The position numbers and the translations under genes are program-made. Shown here one piece after another: positions 43,788-54,464 of a stretch of DNA of 64,000 nucleotides. The notes beneath the pieces were generated by a model, which did not search any database, had not been told where the DNA came from, and worked only from the letters and a program-made list of their open reading frames with translations. The first letter of the stretch is position 1; each line of letters begins with the position of its first letter. Source of the DNA: Exophiala sp. HKRS030 (lineage: Eukaryota; Ascomycota; Eurotiomycetes; Chaetothyriales; Herpotrichiellaceae); the NCBI GenBank assembly GCA_023897205.1, contig JAHWDD010000003.1, positions 3,599,665-3,663,664 of the forward strand, given 5' to 3'.

Positions 43788-45903
43788 TCATTCATTCTTT
43801 GAGGCAAATTCTTGCTGTTGCTCATTTGCCGCAAATCCTCCTTTGACTTGGTCTTCGGTTGGCGTTGCGCCGCCTGTGTCTGGATAGTGCTCCGCATCTG
43901 GAAATGTTCTATGGGTGATGAATATGGCATCTATCTCCTCGAGTGTTTTGCCAGAAGCTGTTTTGAACATCAGCGTCTCTCATCACTGTACATTTTCTTT
44001 CGGTACTTACTTTCGGGGCAACAGAAGTATACATAAGCAACCGTTATCGCGCCTGTGACAATTGTCAGAACACTTAACTCAAATGTTGTTCTGTTGGTAC
44101 ACAACACTCACAAAAGAGAAGATACCATATCCATATCTTTGGTCCCACCCTCTGCAGAGCGATCCCACCAGCAAATACCGTGACGAAGGTCAGACTCCAT
44201 TCTCCCATGGCGCCCAGAGCCCCACCAAGATGTCTGTACCGAAGAGGTGCAAGCTGAGAGATCGTGAGCTCGATACCAGAGACCAGAAAAAGCGCGAAAC
44301 ACTCATGAGGACTCACTTCAGGCCCATAGAGCCATGGATTTCCCACCCAACCATACCCGAAAACAAACATATAGGCCGCCACGGTTGCAACGGCGATCCA
44401 TTGTGTAGTATTTGTCCTGCGATCTTCGAGATTCACCAAGATAACGAATATGAGCATCAAAGTCGTGATAATGACCGCGGTCCATAACATAATCCTGCGC
44501 CGGCCTCCTCGTTCAATCGTGCTTGGCAAAACCCACGCACCCAAGGCAAAAAGTGTGTTCATGCACGCGGCGAGCAGGGACGACAGAAATGGTGAGAGTC
44601 CCACTTGTCCAAGAATGACTGTGCTGTAGTAGACGACTGAATTGATACCTAGGAGCGACTCAGTTAATACTTTTGAAACCTGTGGCAACGTTCCGTGTTA
44701 CTTGCCCATCAATTGTTGAAGCGCAAGGATCAGGTAAGCTGTCCTTAAACGTCTTCCAACTTGAAGCTCTGCGATGTTGATTAGTGTCGTCTTTCCTAGC
44801 GGCTGTTGCGGAAGATCTGTCCTACCAGTGTTATCCCAGAAAAGCGTGATAGGATTGAACGACTTCTGTCTCGACTCGATCTCGATTGCTTCGAAAATCT
44901 CCCTCTTCTGAGACTGAACACGTTCATCCTCGATTGTCAGATCATGCAGTGCGGCAAGAACATGATCACCTTCCGCGATTCTTCCTCTGACATAATACCT
45001 TGGTTATGTCAGATACGATCTCTGATGAAAAGCGTCAGACGGACCTTACCAGCGAGGAGTATCGGGCATGAAATAAATCCCGATTGCCGAGAACAACGCG
45101 AAGAAAGTTTGAAATGCGACTGGAAATCTCTATGGTCCTAGTCAGTGGCAAGGTCCACGCTCATCAATGCACGACTGAACAACGCACCCAGGAAACTTGA
45201 TTGGTCATGCGTGTGAAACCGAAGTCGACCCAACCTGCGAGAGCGACTAAGCTGCTTGTCAGTTCTGACGCAGAAAGCAGGGTAGTCAAAGTGTTCACCT
45301 CCTGAAGCAACCACTCCACACTGAAAGGCAACCTGTGGTCCTCGTTCAGATGCCTTGATACTCATTTCTGCCTGTGGAAACGTCAGTCACATTCTCAAAT
45401 CCATTTGATCGGCTCGCCCGGGGTGGGTTACCATATATGTAGGCACAGTGCTGGAAATGAAACCGATGCCGAAACCCTGCAAATGCAACAAGTCAATTAC
45501 GATGCTGAAGCTCACATGTTGGCTACCTTACGCATAGCACTCTTCCCACAATCATCTGGGCCACAGTGTGAGATGCAGCTTGAATGGTTCCACCTATCAA
45601 CACCAAGATATCGCCATACAGAATGCAATTGCGTCGTCCCATGGGTGAACCGATGAAGCTCACTAACATTGACATCACCCAGCATCCAAGGATGTAGGAA
45701 GAAGCAATCATCGGGATAATTATGGTTGACTGAAGCTGAGGATTCCCGATTGCATCGAGGAACGGTTTTGTTTCTTGTACGCCTGCCAAAACCCCAGCGT
45801 CATAACCAAACATGGCAAAAGCCTATACGCGCAATCCTGTTAGTAATTCTAACACTGAAGAGTTCGTCGATTCTTGGCTTACCAGTGCGCACACAAAACT
45901 CAT
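43788..45903 (-). CDS. MFS sugar transporter (hexose/lactose-permease type), 11 exons
   Basis: Eleven exons join in frame to 515 residues: 45903-45883, 45822-45532, 45476-45432, 45371-45299, 45246-45188, 45129-45050, 44998-44706, 44648-44317, 44253-44112, 44052-44011 and 43957-43788. Sugar-porter marks are FGYDAGVLAG, the loop GSPMGRR after helix 2, IVGRVLC then GFGIGFISSTVPTYMAE, PDTPRWYYVRGR at the end of helix 6, LQQLMGINSVVYYS, ERGGRRR after helix 8, and YGPELAPLRYRH then GGALGAMGEW. The tail has SGKTLEEID. Intron 7 (44705-44649) is a GC-AG intron with donor GCAAGT, needed to keep the INSVVYYS segment in frame. The start is set at 45903, which leaves a short cytosolic N-terminus; a small upstream exon cannot be excluded. 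It sits in the accessory block with the regulator. Confidence 0.9.
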
Positions 45904-46783
45904 GGTGTGATAAAGGGGTCTACCCTGAGCTCAACTAAAGGCATGGCGAATTGTTGAGTCGATTCTGCCAGTTGTATCTTCTCCTAAGTCAAGTTGCTGT
46001 CGATTCTGGTGCTGTTGAACAGTGAAGAACTCACGGGCCATGCTCTGGAAGCAGATCTTCCGAAGAAGCATCATCTTGATGTTATATAGTACTTGGGCAA
46101 GTCGTCACTCACCAGGCCCATAATTTCTCGGCGAGAATGGCATACCTTGGTCCTTGTTCGGGCGAAGCTCTTAGAGCCCGCGATTGGAACATCACCCTCA
46201 ACAGAAAGAAAGCTGGGGTTTCTCCATATAGGTCTCGATCTTGGTCTTGACCCTGGGGTAGAAAGTGATTACCCCAGGTTGGTCATCCACGAGTCGGCTG
46301 CTCAAGCGAGAATTTCCCCAGAGATGAACCTCAGGAGGCACGTCACGTAGTTACTTTGACTGGGCCGCCCAGATCGAGGGTTGGCCTGACAGTTACTTCT
46401 TGGCCCATCACTCGATGGCGGCACGGGTGGTCTTCGGTATGTTTGACTGCTTCGTCCTCACGGGAAGGGTCATAATGAGAATTCGTCAAAGGTTCAGAGG
46501 CTCTTCCAAGATCGAAAACGTGTTCTAGATCCCAAAAGCTACATCTCAACCGCTTGTTTCATGCAAGACCTTTTAAGATGCAGAGTCATTGGGGGTAAAT
46601 CCGACCTTAACATTTATTCAACATTTTCAATCAGATTCAGGAAAGGAAAATGATATTCATCACTCATTATTCAGACCGATGTGCATTTTAGAGGGAGCTA
46701 CCTACGGAGAAGTCGCCACGAATGCCACAAGCCCCATCCTCTTGTGGTGTCATACTCCTTAAGACCTGGCGAGTACGCAGTGT
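45904..46783. other. Intergenic region between transporter and GST genes
   Basis: 880 bp holding the promoter of the transporter and the 3' flank of the GST gene. Short open frames (46093-46350, 46343-46549) have no recognisable content. Confidence 0.45.
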
Positions 46784-47674
46784 TCACAACTTCGCATCTT
46801 CCTCCATTCCATGTCTGATCCACGCCGTGTTGTTCGCCAGGTAAGCTTTGAACTCGTCAGGGTTCTTTGCGAGCCGCTCAAGGTCAACTTTAGTCGGAAC
46901 ATCCAATCCTCTCATAAATCCTGGTCGTTCCTTCAGCCGATCATACCAAGCTTTTACATTCGGCCATTCGTTGATATTCAGTCCACTGAAATCTATACGG
47001 TTCATGTTAGTTTCCTTGAGTTTCCTCTTCTGAGGAGCCTGGAGGGACCGCACCTAAGGTATTGGCCCATGGGAACAAAGCGATATCAGCGATGGTCAAC
47101 TTGTCTCCTACAAGATATGGTGACTGGGTGTCTTGGAGGTGCTTGTCGACAACGCGGTACAACCGTCGAGTCTCGTTGGCGTATCTGTCCTTTGAATATT
47201 GCTCTGGCTCCGTGGAGAGTAAGTAGCGGAAGAAATGGTTGCATTGACCTTGCATTGGACCGACCCCAGCCATTTGGAAAAAGACCTTATCACATCAAAG
47301 TCCCAGTCAGTTTTTTTAAGCTTGGTAATGGTGAATTTCAATCATGCTCTCACCCAGTTGTTCGTCTGATAGTACTCTTTGGTGCCACGAGGGTACGACA
47401 GCGTATGTGCGGTGTCATACCTGTCGACTAGATATTGGAGGATACTCGCAGATTCAAACAGTTTCAGATGAGATCCATCTTCGAGCGTGTCTATTAGTGC
47501 TGGAATGCGACCATTTGGATTGATGGACAAGAACCAAGGCTCCTTGTGTTGTATCGCTCGCATATTTAGAGGCACCAAGTTATACGAAAGGCCTAGCTCC
47601 TCGAGGGCGATGGCGACCTTGTGCCCATTCGGCGACATGGCCGTGTAGAAAGTAATCTTGTTTTGTTCCGCCAT
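46784..47674 (-). CDS. Glutathione S-transferase (Ure2/YfcG-like)
   Basis: Three exons, 47674-47354, 47285-47054 and 46992-46784, give 253 residues. The thioredoxin-fold N-domain has [32 protein letters not shown] with its cis-proline, and the glutathione-binding [15 protein letters not shown]. The helical C-domain has QTNNW then [14 protein letters not shown], and [18 protein letters not shown] with the N-capping Asp. This is the nu/Ure2-like class common in fungal detoxification. It starts divergently from the EthD-domain gene, 394 bp apart, which suggests co-regulation. Confidence 0.92.
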
Positions 47675-48068
47675 TTTTTATTCTGTTCGAAGTCGAATGT
47701 CCTTGAGAGTGTCACAGCACCCGGCCAATCTTGCTCTTTTCAAGGTGATTTAACAGAGAACAGTCATGAGGAATTGGTCAGCAGTGCTGCCCTAAACGCT
47801 ATGAATGATGTTTCAATCGCCATGGCGACGATTATCGAGCAACGTCGTAATCATCGGAACAGCTTTGTTATGGTTGTTGTTATCATCACTGCATACTTCA
47901 CGGGGGTTTGCGGGTCAATACCGGGCTGATTCCCCACACCCGGGTTGCCACACATTATTCGACATAAGGTACTTCTCCTGCGCAACTATTCCTGTAATGG
48001 CGATGGATAATATATTGGGCGGTCACCTCAACATCAATGACCTGAAGGCAGACTATAATCAGACAAAA
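47675..48068. promoter_or_regulatory. Divergent promoter of the GST and EthD-domain genes
   Basis: Interval between two divergent starts. The EthD frame is open upstream and contains another ATG at 47997, so the leader may be coding if that start is used. Confidence 0.35.
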
Positions 48069-48646
48069 ATGTCGTCATCAGATTTGGTTCGTGTTTCGGT
48101 GCTGATTCCGCGCAAGAAAGGGATGTCGGCAGAGGAATTCCATCGATATTGGAGGCATACTCATGGTCCCTTGGTGACCCCATGGTGAGTGCGTTGTCAG
48201 GTGTCAATGAGTTCTATCAGGGCTGACAATTCGTTAAGGCTAAAACGGTACGGTGTCGTAAAGTACACGCAGGTACGAGATCAGCTTTCGGGTTTTGATA
48301 CCAGATTCTGAGCTTTAAGACAGTATCATCTCACCGAGTACGGTGACGGTAAGCCGGCTATTGGGATCTTGCCACAATTCGATGGCAGTGCGGAGATCAT
48401 TGTCAAAAGGTAAGACAGTCATGACCGAGCTACAAAGCTCGTCATCTCCTGGAGAAATCGATTTAATGCTGGTCAACTGACCTGTCTTGAAGATATGAGG
48501 ATATTGCAAATGCATACTTGGATCCTGAGTACGTGGAAAAGATTCGTGCGGATGAATTGAACTTCATTGACGTCGACAACATCGTGTATGCTGTGGGAAA
48601 GGACGTGATCATTATAGATGATGATGGTGATGTAAATAAAGACTAG
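48069..48646 (+). CDS. EthD-domain protein
   Basis: Four exons, 48069-48184, 48239-48272, 48324-48409 and 48493-48646, give 129 residues. The dimeric alpha-beta barrel EthD domain has VRVSVLIPRKKGMSAEEFHR, YWRHTHGPLV, then RYGVVKYTQYHL and a terminal DEYVxK-like stretch with NFIDVDNIVYAVG. EthD-domain proteins act as small decarboxylases, dehydratases or cyclases in fungal aromatic-compound and polyketide pathways; the activity here is not known. The start at 48069 fits the family; the ATG at 47997 would add 24 residues. The second exon is only 34 bp. The next gene, SnoaL-like, is convergent with it. Confidence 0.88.
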
Positions 48647-48846
48647 AACAGAAAGAGACACTGAGAGAGGACCATCAAGAACACTGAGCAGTCAGGCAAA
48701 GTATTATTTCGTGAAAACAGGCTTTGAGCAACAATTCGAGCCCAGGTCTTGCTGAAAATGGACGAAACTTTCGCTACAACTCAGAGTACTATGATTTTCG
48801 TCAATTGACGACACACTAGTAATCCTCCTCCCATAGGCCATTCCCA

Positions 48847-49323
48847 CTACTTGCGCGTGATATTGAAAGAAGTACCTTGAAAGGTACTATCGTCGAGAAA
48901 CACATAGTTGTAGTGTCTCTTGCTGAAGTACCACTTCCCATCTGCCTTGCGATATTCGTCATCATAGACTGCGAAGTTATTGTAATAAGTCTCCCCAGGA
49001 CCTCTGGCTATCTCACGGAGTATCCAACGACCCGTCGCAGAATCTCCCTGCAAAGTAACGACACCTGAGTGAACGAGCTGGACAAAGAATTCGCGGGGAC
49101 CGAGTAACTTGTCCAACATGGCCATTATATCGTCGACCCCAGTGGCCGACATGACGAAGGGAGCGCTTAGACTCCAAACGGCCTTGTTTTCCGAATCTGG
49201 GAGCCATAGTTTTGAGAAGTTCTCATAGTTTGGAGGCGTACATGAGTCCGCGAATCGTGCGACGAGGGTGCGAATCTCCAATTCATCCGCAATAGACTGT
49301 ATTTGAGCTGCTGAAGACGACAT
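48847..49323 (-). CDS. SnoaL-like NTF2-fold protein
   Basis: One exon, 158 residues. It follows the SnoaL_4 plan: an N-terminal helix (QSIADELEIRTLVARFADSC), then AVWSLSAPFVMSATG, GVDDIMAMLDKL, and strands with QLVHSGVVTLQGDSATGRW and KWYFSKRHYNYVF. Such proteins form cone-shaped barrels that act as small hydratases, isomerases or cyclases, or only bind ligands. Next to the EthD-domain protein and GST, a role in converting the same small molecule is likely but inferred. Confidence 0.85.
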   Translation of the reverse strand: MSSSAAQIQSIADELEIRTLVARFADSCTPPNYENFSKLWLPDSENKAVWSLSAPFVMSATGVDDIMAMLDKLLGPREFFVQLVHSGVVTLQGDSATGRWILREIARGPGETYYNNFAVYDDEYRKADGKWYFSKRHYNYVFLDDSTFQGTSFNITRK

Positions 49324-50280
49324 TCTGTGCTTTCACTGACTAAATTATCGTATGAGTATTGACTTGGTTGGGTGGCAGTGTTATGGACGTTCAAAGAGAG
49401 AACAGCATTTCGCTCTAATATACATAGGAGCGTTGTATTCCAAGTGCCGACTCCTCAAAACTCTAAACCGAACCATTCGGTAGGATTTCGCTTCAAATCT
49501 GGGAGTGGTCGCCTCAGCAGAGAATGGTTTCTAAGCGAAGCGATGCATTCGGATAGCACCCACACTGGTGCAGACCTCCACCTCAAAGGGCCTCGTGGAC
49601 CGCATCAATGCTCGTATTTCCCCGCACGAAGCCAAGATCATTTCGTCGTTGTCCTTCGCTTGGACGAAGTGATGATAGCACGATATGGTTGAATGGGCTT
49701 GATGAGAGTATTGATGAGCCGTGAGCCCGGGACTAGGCAGAGTGCAGCCTCGCAGGGAGGTTGGCAATCCTGTGAATCAGATGAATATGCATATCACGTG
49801 ACCTCATGGTGCAGAAAAGGGGGCAGGCGGGGCACGGGGGAAGTGATTGTGGCAGTTGTGGCTCTTAGTGGCTAGTGGTGGCTAGTTGGGGCGCGTAGTG
49901 GCTAATAGTGGCTAGGGCCAATGCTGATTGTCTTATTGTTCGGGCTCCGTCAATGACGCGGATTTGGGCAGGTACGGCAGGCTCGCAATTCACGAGATAC
50001 GAGCAACAGTAATTCCACAGTGCGGCTGACCCCAAGCCTGAAACCCATACAGGTGTTGTAATAATCCCATACCACCACCACTTACACGCCGGCCAGACTT
50101 AGTATAAACTGGGCTCTGACAACTCCTCACATTCTGCATCTCTGTTGTGTATTCTCGTCCTATCCATCCCTCCTCCGACGAGACCATCTTCTCCCCCATA
50201 ATCGACATACCTTTCTCAAACCCCACGTTTCCTCATCCTCTCCGCTCTCTCACGAAGCAGACCGCCCCTCCATCTCCATC
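49324..50280. promoter_or_regulatory. Intergenic region upstream of calcineurin B
   Basis: Holds an ATCACGTGA box near 49793-49801 and a short repeat of GTGGCTA at 49868-49914 (listed separately). 50150-50280 is a C/T-rich leader. No coding exon is supported. Confidence 0.4.
49868..49914. repeat. Four spaced GTGGCTA repeats
   Basis: Identical heptamers start at 49868, 49878, 49898 and 49908, so they are spaced 10, 20 and 10 bp. The spacing near one helical turn is suggestive of a repeated protein site, although a decayed tandem decamer is as likely. Confidence 0.8.
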
Positions 50281-51182
50281 ATGGCCACACCCGCCTACGG
50301 GGCTCAAGCCTCTACACAAGCCGAGCCCAACAATGCCGCGCTTTACGAGTCGAGAAGACGGCAGACTGTTACCGGCACCCAGATCCTTGACAACATTGTC
50401 TCTTTTTCAAATTGTATGTCCTTGCGCCGCAACCTCATATCGCAGATCTATGTCACCAAGGTGCCAGATTTGGGGGCCGTTCAAGCACGTGCTGACAGAG
50501 TTGTTGTGGAACAGTCGATCGAGAGGAAGTTGATAGACTGCGGAAACGGTTTATGAAGTTGGACAAGGTAAACAACATTCGCAGAGTAGCATGAGGTCAC
50601 GGACGTCCACTAAAACTCGAAAATAGGACAATAGCGGTACCATTGAGCGAGAAGAGTTTCTATCATTACCACAAGTTTCCTCCAACCCTCTGGCGACAAG
50701 GTACGCAGTGCCCGTGGAACCCTCCCACAAAGCGTCCTGCCAGGAAGCGTGTGCTGACCCAGGACCAACATAGAATGATCGCCATCTTTGACGAAGATGG
50801 CGGTGGCGATGTCGACTTTCAAGAATTCGTCCTCGGTCTATCCGCCTTCAGCTCCAAGGGAAACAAGGAAGAGAAACTCAAGTTTGCATTCAAGGTCTAT
50901 GATATCGACCGCGATGGCTATATCTCGAACGGAGAACTATTTATCGTGCTCAAGATGATGGTCGGCAGCAACTTGAAGGACCAACAACTGCAACAGATCG
51001 TGGATAAGACCATCATGGAGGCTGATAAGGATGGCGATGGCAAGATCAGCTTCGAAGAGTTCACTACCATGGTTGAGAACACAGACGTGAGCATGAGCAT
51101 GACCTTGGGTAAGTTTTGATATTTCTCAGTCTCTTGACTTGCCAGTGATCCACTTACTAATGCCTCTTCAGACCAATTCTAA
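50281..51182 (+). CDS. cnb1: Calcineurin regulatory subunit B with an unusual N-terminus
   Basis: Calcineurin B is the EF-hand subunit of the calcium/calmodulin-dependent phosphatase. Five exons, 50281-50413, 50515-50567, 50627-50700, 50774-51108 and 51172-51182, give 201 residues. From the second exon on the match is textbook: [38 protein letters not shown], then EF-hands [26 protein letters not shown] and [13 protein letters not shown], and the terminal MSMTLDQF. The canonical MGNTxS N-terminus is missing: the first exon reads [16 protein letters not shown] and so on, about 44 residues that replace the usual 18, without Gly2. A CAG just before the ILDNIV segment could be an acceptor for an unseen alternative first exon, but no MGN exon is visible upstream. 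Confidence 0.93.
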
Positions 51183-51995
51183 GCCATCGTGCATTCATCT
51201 GGTTCGATCTCCCAACGCCCTTCTGGTCCTCTTGTGTTACTGCCCCATGAGACGGAGAGTGAGTTATTACTTGTCATAGAGATGCGGCGAAACGCGCTGG
51301 CCGTCAATGACGCGGAAGACGAGAATAAACGAAACAATACCCGAAATTCCTTGACGTTTAGCTTGACTTTCGCTACCGGATCTACTCATGTCCTTTCTAG
51401 GCGTCGATATACTTCTACCTTCTCTTTTCAACCCCAGTTGGGCGTCTACAACTCGTCTTCCACGTTGATAATCCCATCTGAGAGACAGTTCCATTTAGTT
51501 CCGAGCCACCTTGGTTCAAACGCAGTTGGCTGCGCAGAAGCGAGGCCCCCTACATGCAAGCAGATCGTTTGCCTTTTGAGGCTGGTAGAGTGAGATCACT
51601 GTGGGAGTCTTCTACTCTCGTGATGGCACAATTCGATCTCTAGGCCGGGCCTGGTTACGTGTCCAAGTGCAATACCCCTTAGTCTCGTGAATTTCAGAAC
51701 TACAACTATGCGAACACGTGATATTGACTATTTGAACTTCATTGTGCGCGCAAACTGAACGGACGGCACTGGATGAATGAGAAATGCTTGACAATCGTTG
51801 ATGCCCCATGACCCTACCTATGCGCCAGAACCTGTACGCCGAAGCCCACGGTCATATGTAAAACCACTAAAAAGACAGAATTTTTCTTTTTCATGACATA
51901 GCGCTCTCCACAATAGCGACAGCCAGCGACAAAGCACCGTTGAAATCAATCTCGCTTTTGTAAAAAAACTGCCACACCGCAGCATCACGAGGCGC
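51183..51995. other. Convergent 3' intergenic region
   Basis: Lies between calcineurin B and the acyltransferase gene. It has a CACGTGAT box at 51715-51722. No gene is supported. Confidence 0.45.
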
Positions 51996-53576
51996 TCACC
52001 ATCTGAATGCCTTATTCTGCAACCACCGACCAGCCGCGACGACCTTCTTATCAACACGACTGAAATAATCCGCGGCCGTAAACACCAACAAGTTCATGAC
52101 GATGAAACCCGGCAAATACGCCCACGGCGACGTGCCCAAATACTTGATTTGCATTGGATCGGCGAAGCCGCGCAAGAACGAGAACGTCAGCGGCGGGTGC
52201 AGCGCGTAGATGCCGAAGCTCAACTCGCCGACATATTGACTGAAACCCCATTCGAGCGGGACCTGTAGGGGTCGGAAAGAGTCGAGCGAGAGCACCAGGA
52301 GGAACGAGCCGATCGAGAGCCAGAAGAAGATGCCCGGTGAGAAGCCGTAGTAGCTCGGGATGAAGGATTTCAGAAATAACCAGGGGAAGTCGCCCCACAC
52401 GCCGAGTTCGGTGTGGTCCGGTTGGCCGAGGAGGAATATCGCGATGATGAAGATGATCGAGTAGATGATCTTTGAGTATAGTGGTTGACGGCGAGGTGAT
52501 GGAGTGTCGCTCAGAGACATGGCTTGTGAGTGGGTAGGTAGCGTGTCTGTACCTTCGGTAGGTTCATGCGAGGACAACGACAAACAGCGGGTGGGTAGGC
52601 TTCGCCCTAATGATACATCGGCGAGAAACATACCCATGAAGAACATGGCAGCGTAGACCACAGCCCATGCATAGCTGAGTATGATAATGACCCATGTCAG
52701 ACACATGCGTGAGCGGGTGCTGAGCTTGCACACCGCGGCCAAATAGCTGAACAACATGACACTCCCGCGAAACTCGACCGGGATCGTCCACATTTGTCCC
52801 AGGTATTTGCTGTAGTAAACCTCGGGAGTGAAATAGCCGCGGACATCGGCGAACGGGTTGATGAACAGGAAAGTGTCGAGACAGAAGTGGGCGAGTTGGT
52901 CGAAGAAGCTCGGTAGACGTACTGCCAGTCCAATGTTCAAGCCTAGCCGAAGCATGACAAAGGCGATGATGAGGGAGAATATCGTTGAGCCATAGAGACG
53001 GAGGAATCTTCGAAACAACGAGGAAACCAGGCTTTCAAAAACTGGGATGGCTTCACGCATGCGGATGTGTTTGAGTATGCGGTAACTGAGAACGTAGCCG
53101 GATAAGACGAAAAATAGAGCGACCATGCCATTTCCCGCGAAGATGAATGATATGAAAGGTTGCCTTCGCCACGAAGGATCGTAGGTGTTGAAGGAATGGT
53201 ACATGAAGACGATCCATGCTGCGTAGCCTCGAAGAGCATCGAGATATGATGTTGGGTGTAGTTTGCGTTTGTTCTTGAGTCCTCCTGGTTGGCAGAATCT
53301 GGGTAGTGCCGCTATACAGTAGGATTTGATGCTAGAATTGTACGTGGTGAATCTCTTCCATTTGGGCATAACACTGTGAGTTTGTTCGTGCTTTTCAACC
53401 TCCATCTCGTCTGCTGTTGCCAATCGCCCACCGACCTCATTATTGTCGTCGTCTTCATCGTCTGGATCGGGATACCGCGGCTCGAGCTCCTTCATTTGAA
53501 CCCGCGAATATTCACCAACATCGTCCTCTCTTGAGTCTAGGACTTCGTCCTTCCGTGTCCGACTGAACAAACGCAT
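51996..53576 (-). CDS. Acyltransferase-3 family membrane protein
   Basis: One exon, 526 residues. A charged cytosolic N-terminus of about 95 residues (acidic run DPDDEDDDNNEVGG) precedes the acyltransferase-3 core. The core opens with YLDALRGYAAWIVFMYHSF, carrying the family Arg and catalytic-type His, then NGMVALFFVLSGYVLSYRIL, and later GQMWTIPVEFRGSVMLF. About ten membrane helices are visible. The end has LSFGIYALHPPLTFSFLRG. Such proteins O-acylate sugars, lipids or secreted metabolites; the fungal acceptor is unknown. Confidence 0.9.
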   Translation of the reverse strand: MRLFSRTRKDEVLDSREDDVGEYSRVQMKELEPRYPDPDDEDDDNNEVGGRLATADEMEVEKHEQTHSVMPKWKRFTTYNSSIKSYCIAALPRFCQPGGLKNKRKLHPTSYLDALRGYAAWIVFMYHSFNTYDPSWRRQPFISFIFAGNGMVALFFVLSGYVLSYRILKHIRMREAIPVFESLVSSLFRRFLRLYGSTIFSLIIAFVMLRLGLNIGLAVRLPSFFDQLAHFCLDTFLFINPFADVRGYFTPEVYYSKYLGQMWTIPVEFRGSVMLFSYLAAVCKLSTRSRMCLTWVIIILSYAWAVVYAAMFFMGMFLADVSLGRSLPTRCLSLSSHEPTEGTDTLPTHSQAMSLSDTPSPRRQPLYSKIIYSIIFIIAIFLLGQPDHTELGVWGDFPWLFLKSFIPSYYGFSPGIFFWLSIGSFLLVLSLDSFRPLQVPLEWGFSQYVGELSFGIYALHPPLTFSFLRGFADPMQIKYLGTSPWAYLPGFIVMNLLVFTAADYFSRVDKKVVAAGRWLQNKAFRW

Positions 53577-54464
53577 CTCTTCAGTCTAAAGTTGGTGATC
53601 CGAATAGAATGTAATTTGGAGCAAAATTGTTAGTGGCAGAGAACTCAAGACGCAGCTTACATGAGACAAAATGACCAACTCTCTGTTACAGGAGACATGG
53701 TCTTTCATATTTGTTCAATCTTTTACGCCACGACTGCGCACCCCGGTAAGCTAGGACGTGTATAGATAGCAGAGAACAGTGGGGAAGATAGCCGTCAGAG
53801 AAAGTAGACATCTATCTTCTCCTGAAGCGACGCGTGGATAGTAGCAAAAGTCCCAGCTGATTGTCTCAGTCAAGACACGGGGACGTGATCAGGACGTGCC
53901 GTTAGAGGCCGTGCGTTGAAATAGTCTTCTCAACGTCGCGAGTTCAGGGGCCACTTGGCACATGTCAATTCACCCTGATCGCCACAATCCAACCAAGAGA
54001 AGAGTTGGGATGCATTGTGCTAGACTCTACAGCTGAGGTGTAGTTGCCCAAGGGATGATTCTAGCCATAATCGAGGGCACCAGGGATGTGTTGCGTGAAG
54101 GCGACCCTGACCTAGAGAAAGATAGGACGAGTCGATTGTTCTGCAGATGTTGAAAAAGTGGCTAGAGTTAACTTTGAACTGAGGGATACCCCAATATAGT
54201 TAGTCAGTAAATCAAAATCAAAGCAGCATGAGAAACCCCTTAATAGAACTTCGGTTCTTGCTTGCGGAGAAGTCGACTCAGTCTCCACAGATAGTCTGTC
54301 ATTGATGTCTCCTCGACCTCGGAGCAGTATTCGGAGAGGGATTCGGAGCATGGAGAATGGATGACTCCAAATAACGTTCCATGGGCTAATTGTGATAGCC
54401 GTTCGGATGGCACACGCCACAGGAATTCTGAGTTCTTGCTGTCGCTACCATTAAAAAGATCACC
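53577..54464. other. Divergent intergenic region
   Basis: Lies between the acyltransferase and SDR genes. A minus-strand frame at 54112-54420 is open for about 100 codons without recognisable content. I see nothing definite. Confidence 0.45.

Noticed and set aside
46811..47431. 206-codon plus-strand frame over the GST gene
   Set aside because: Antisense to the three GST exons, which have a complete domain and proper splice sites.
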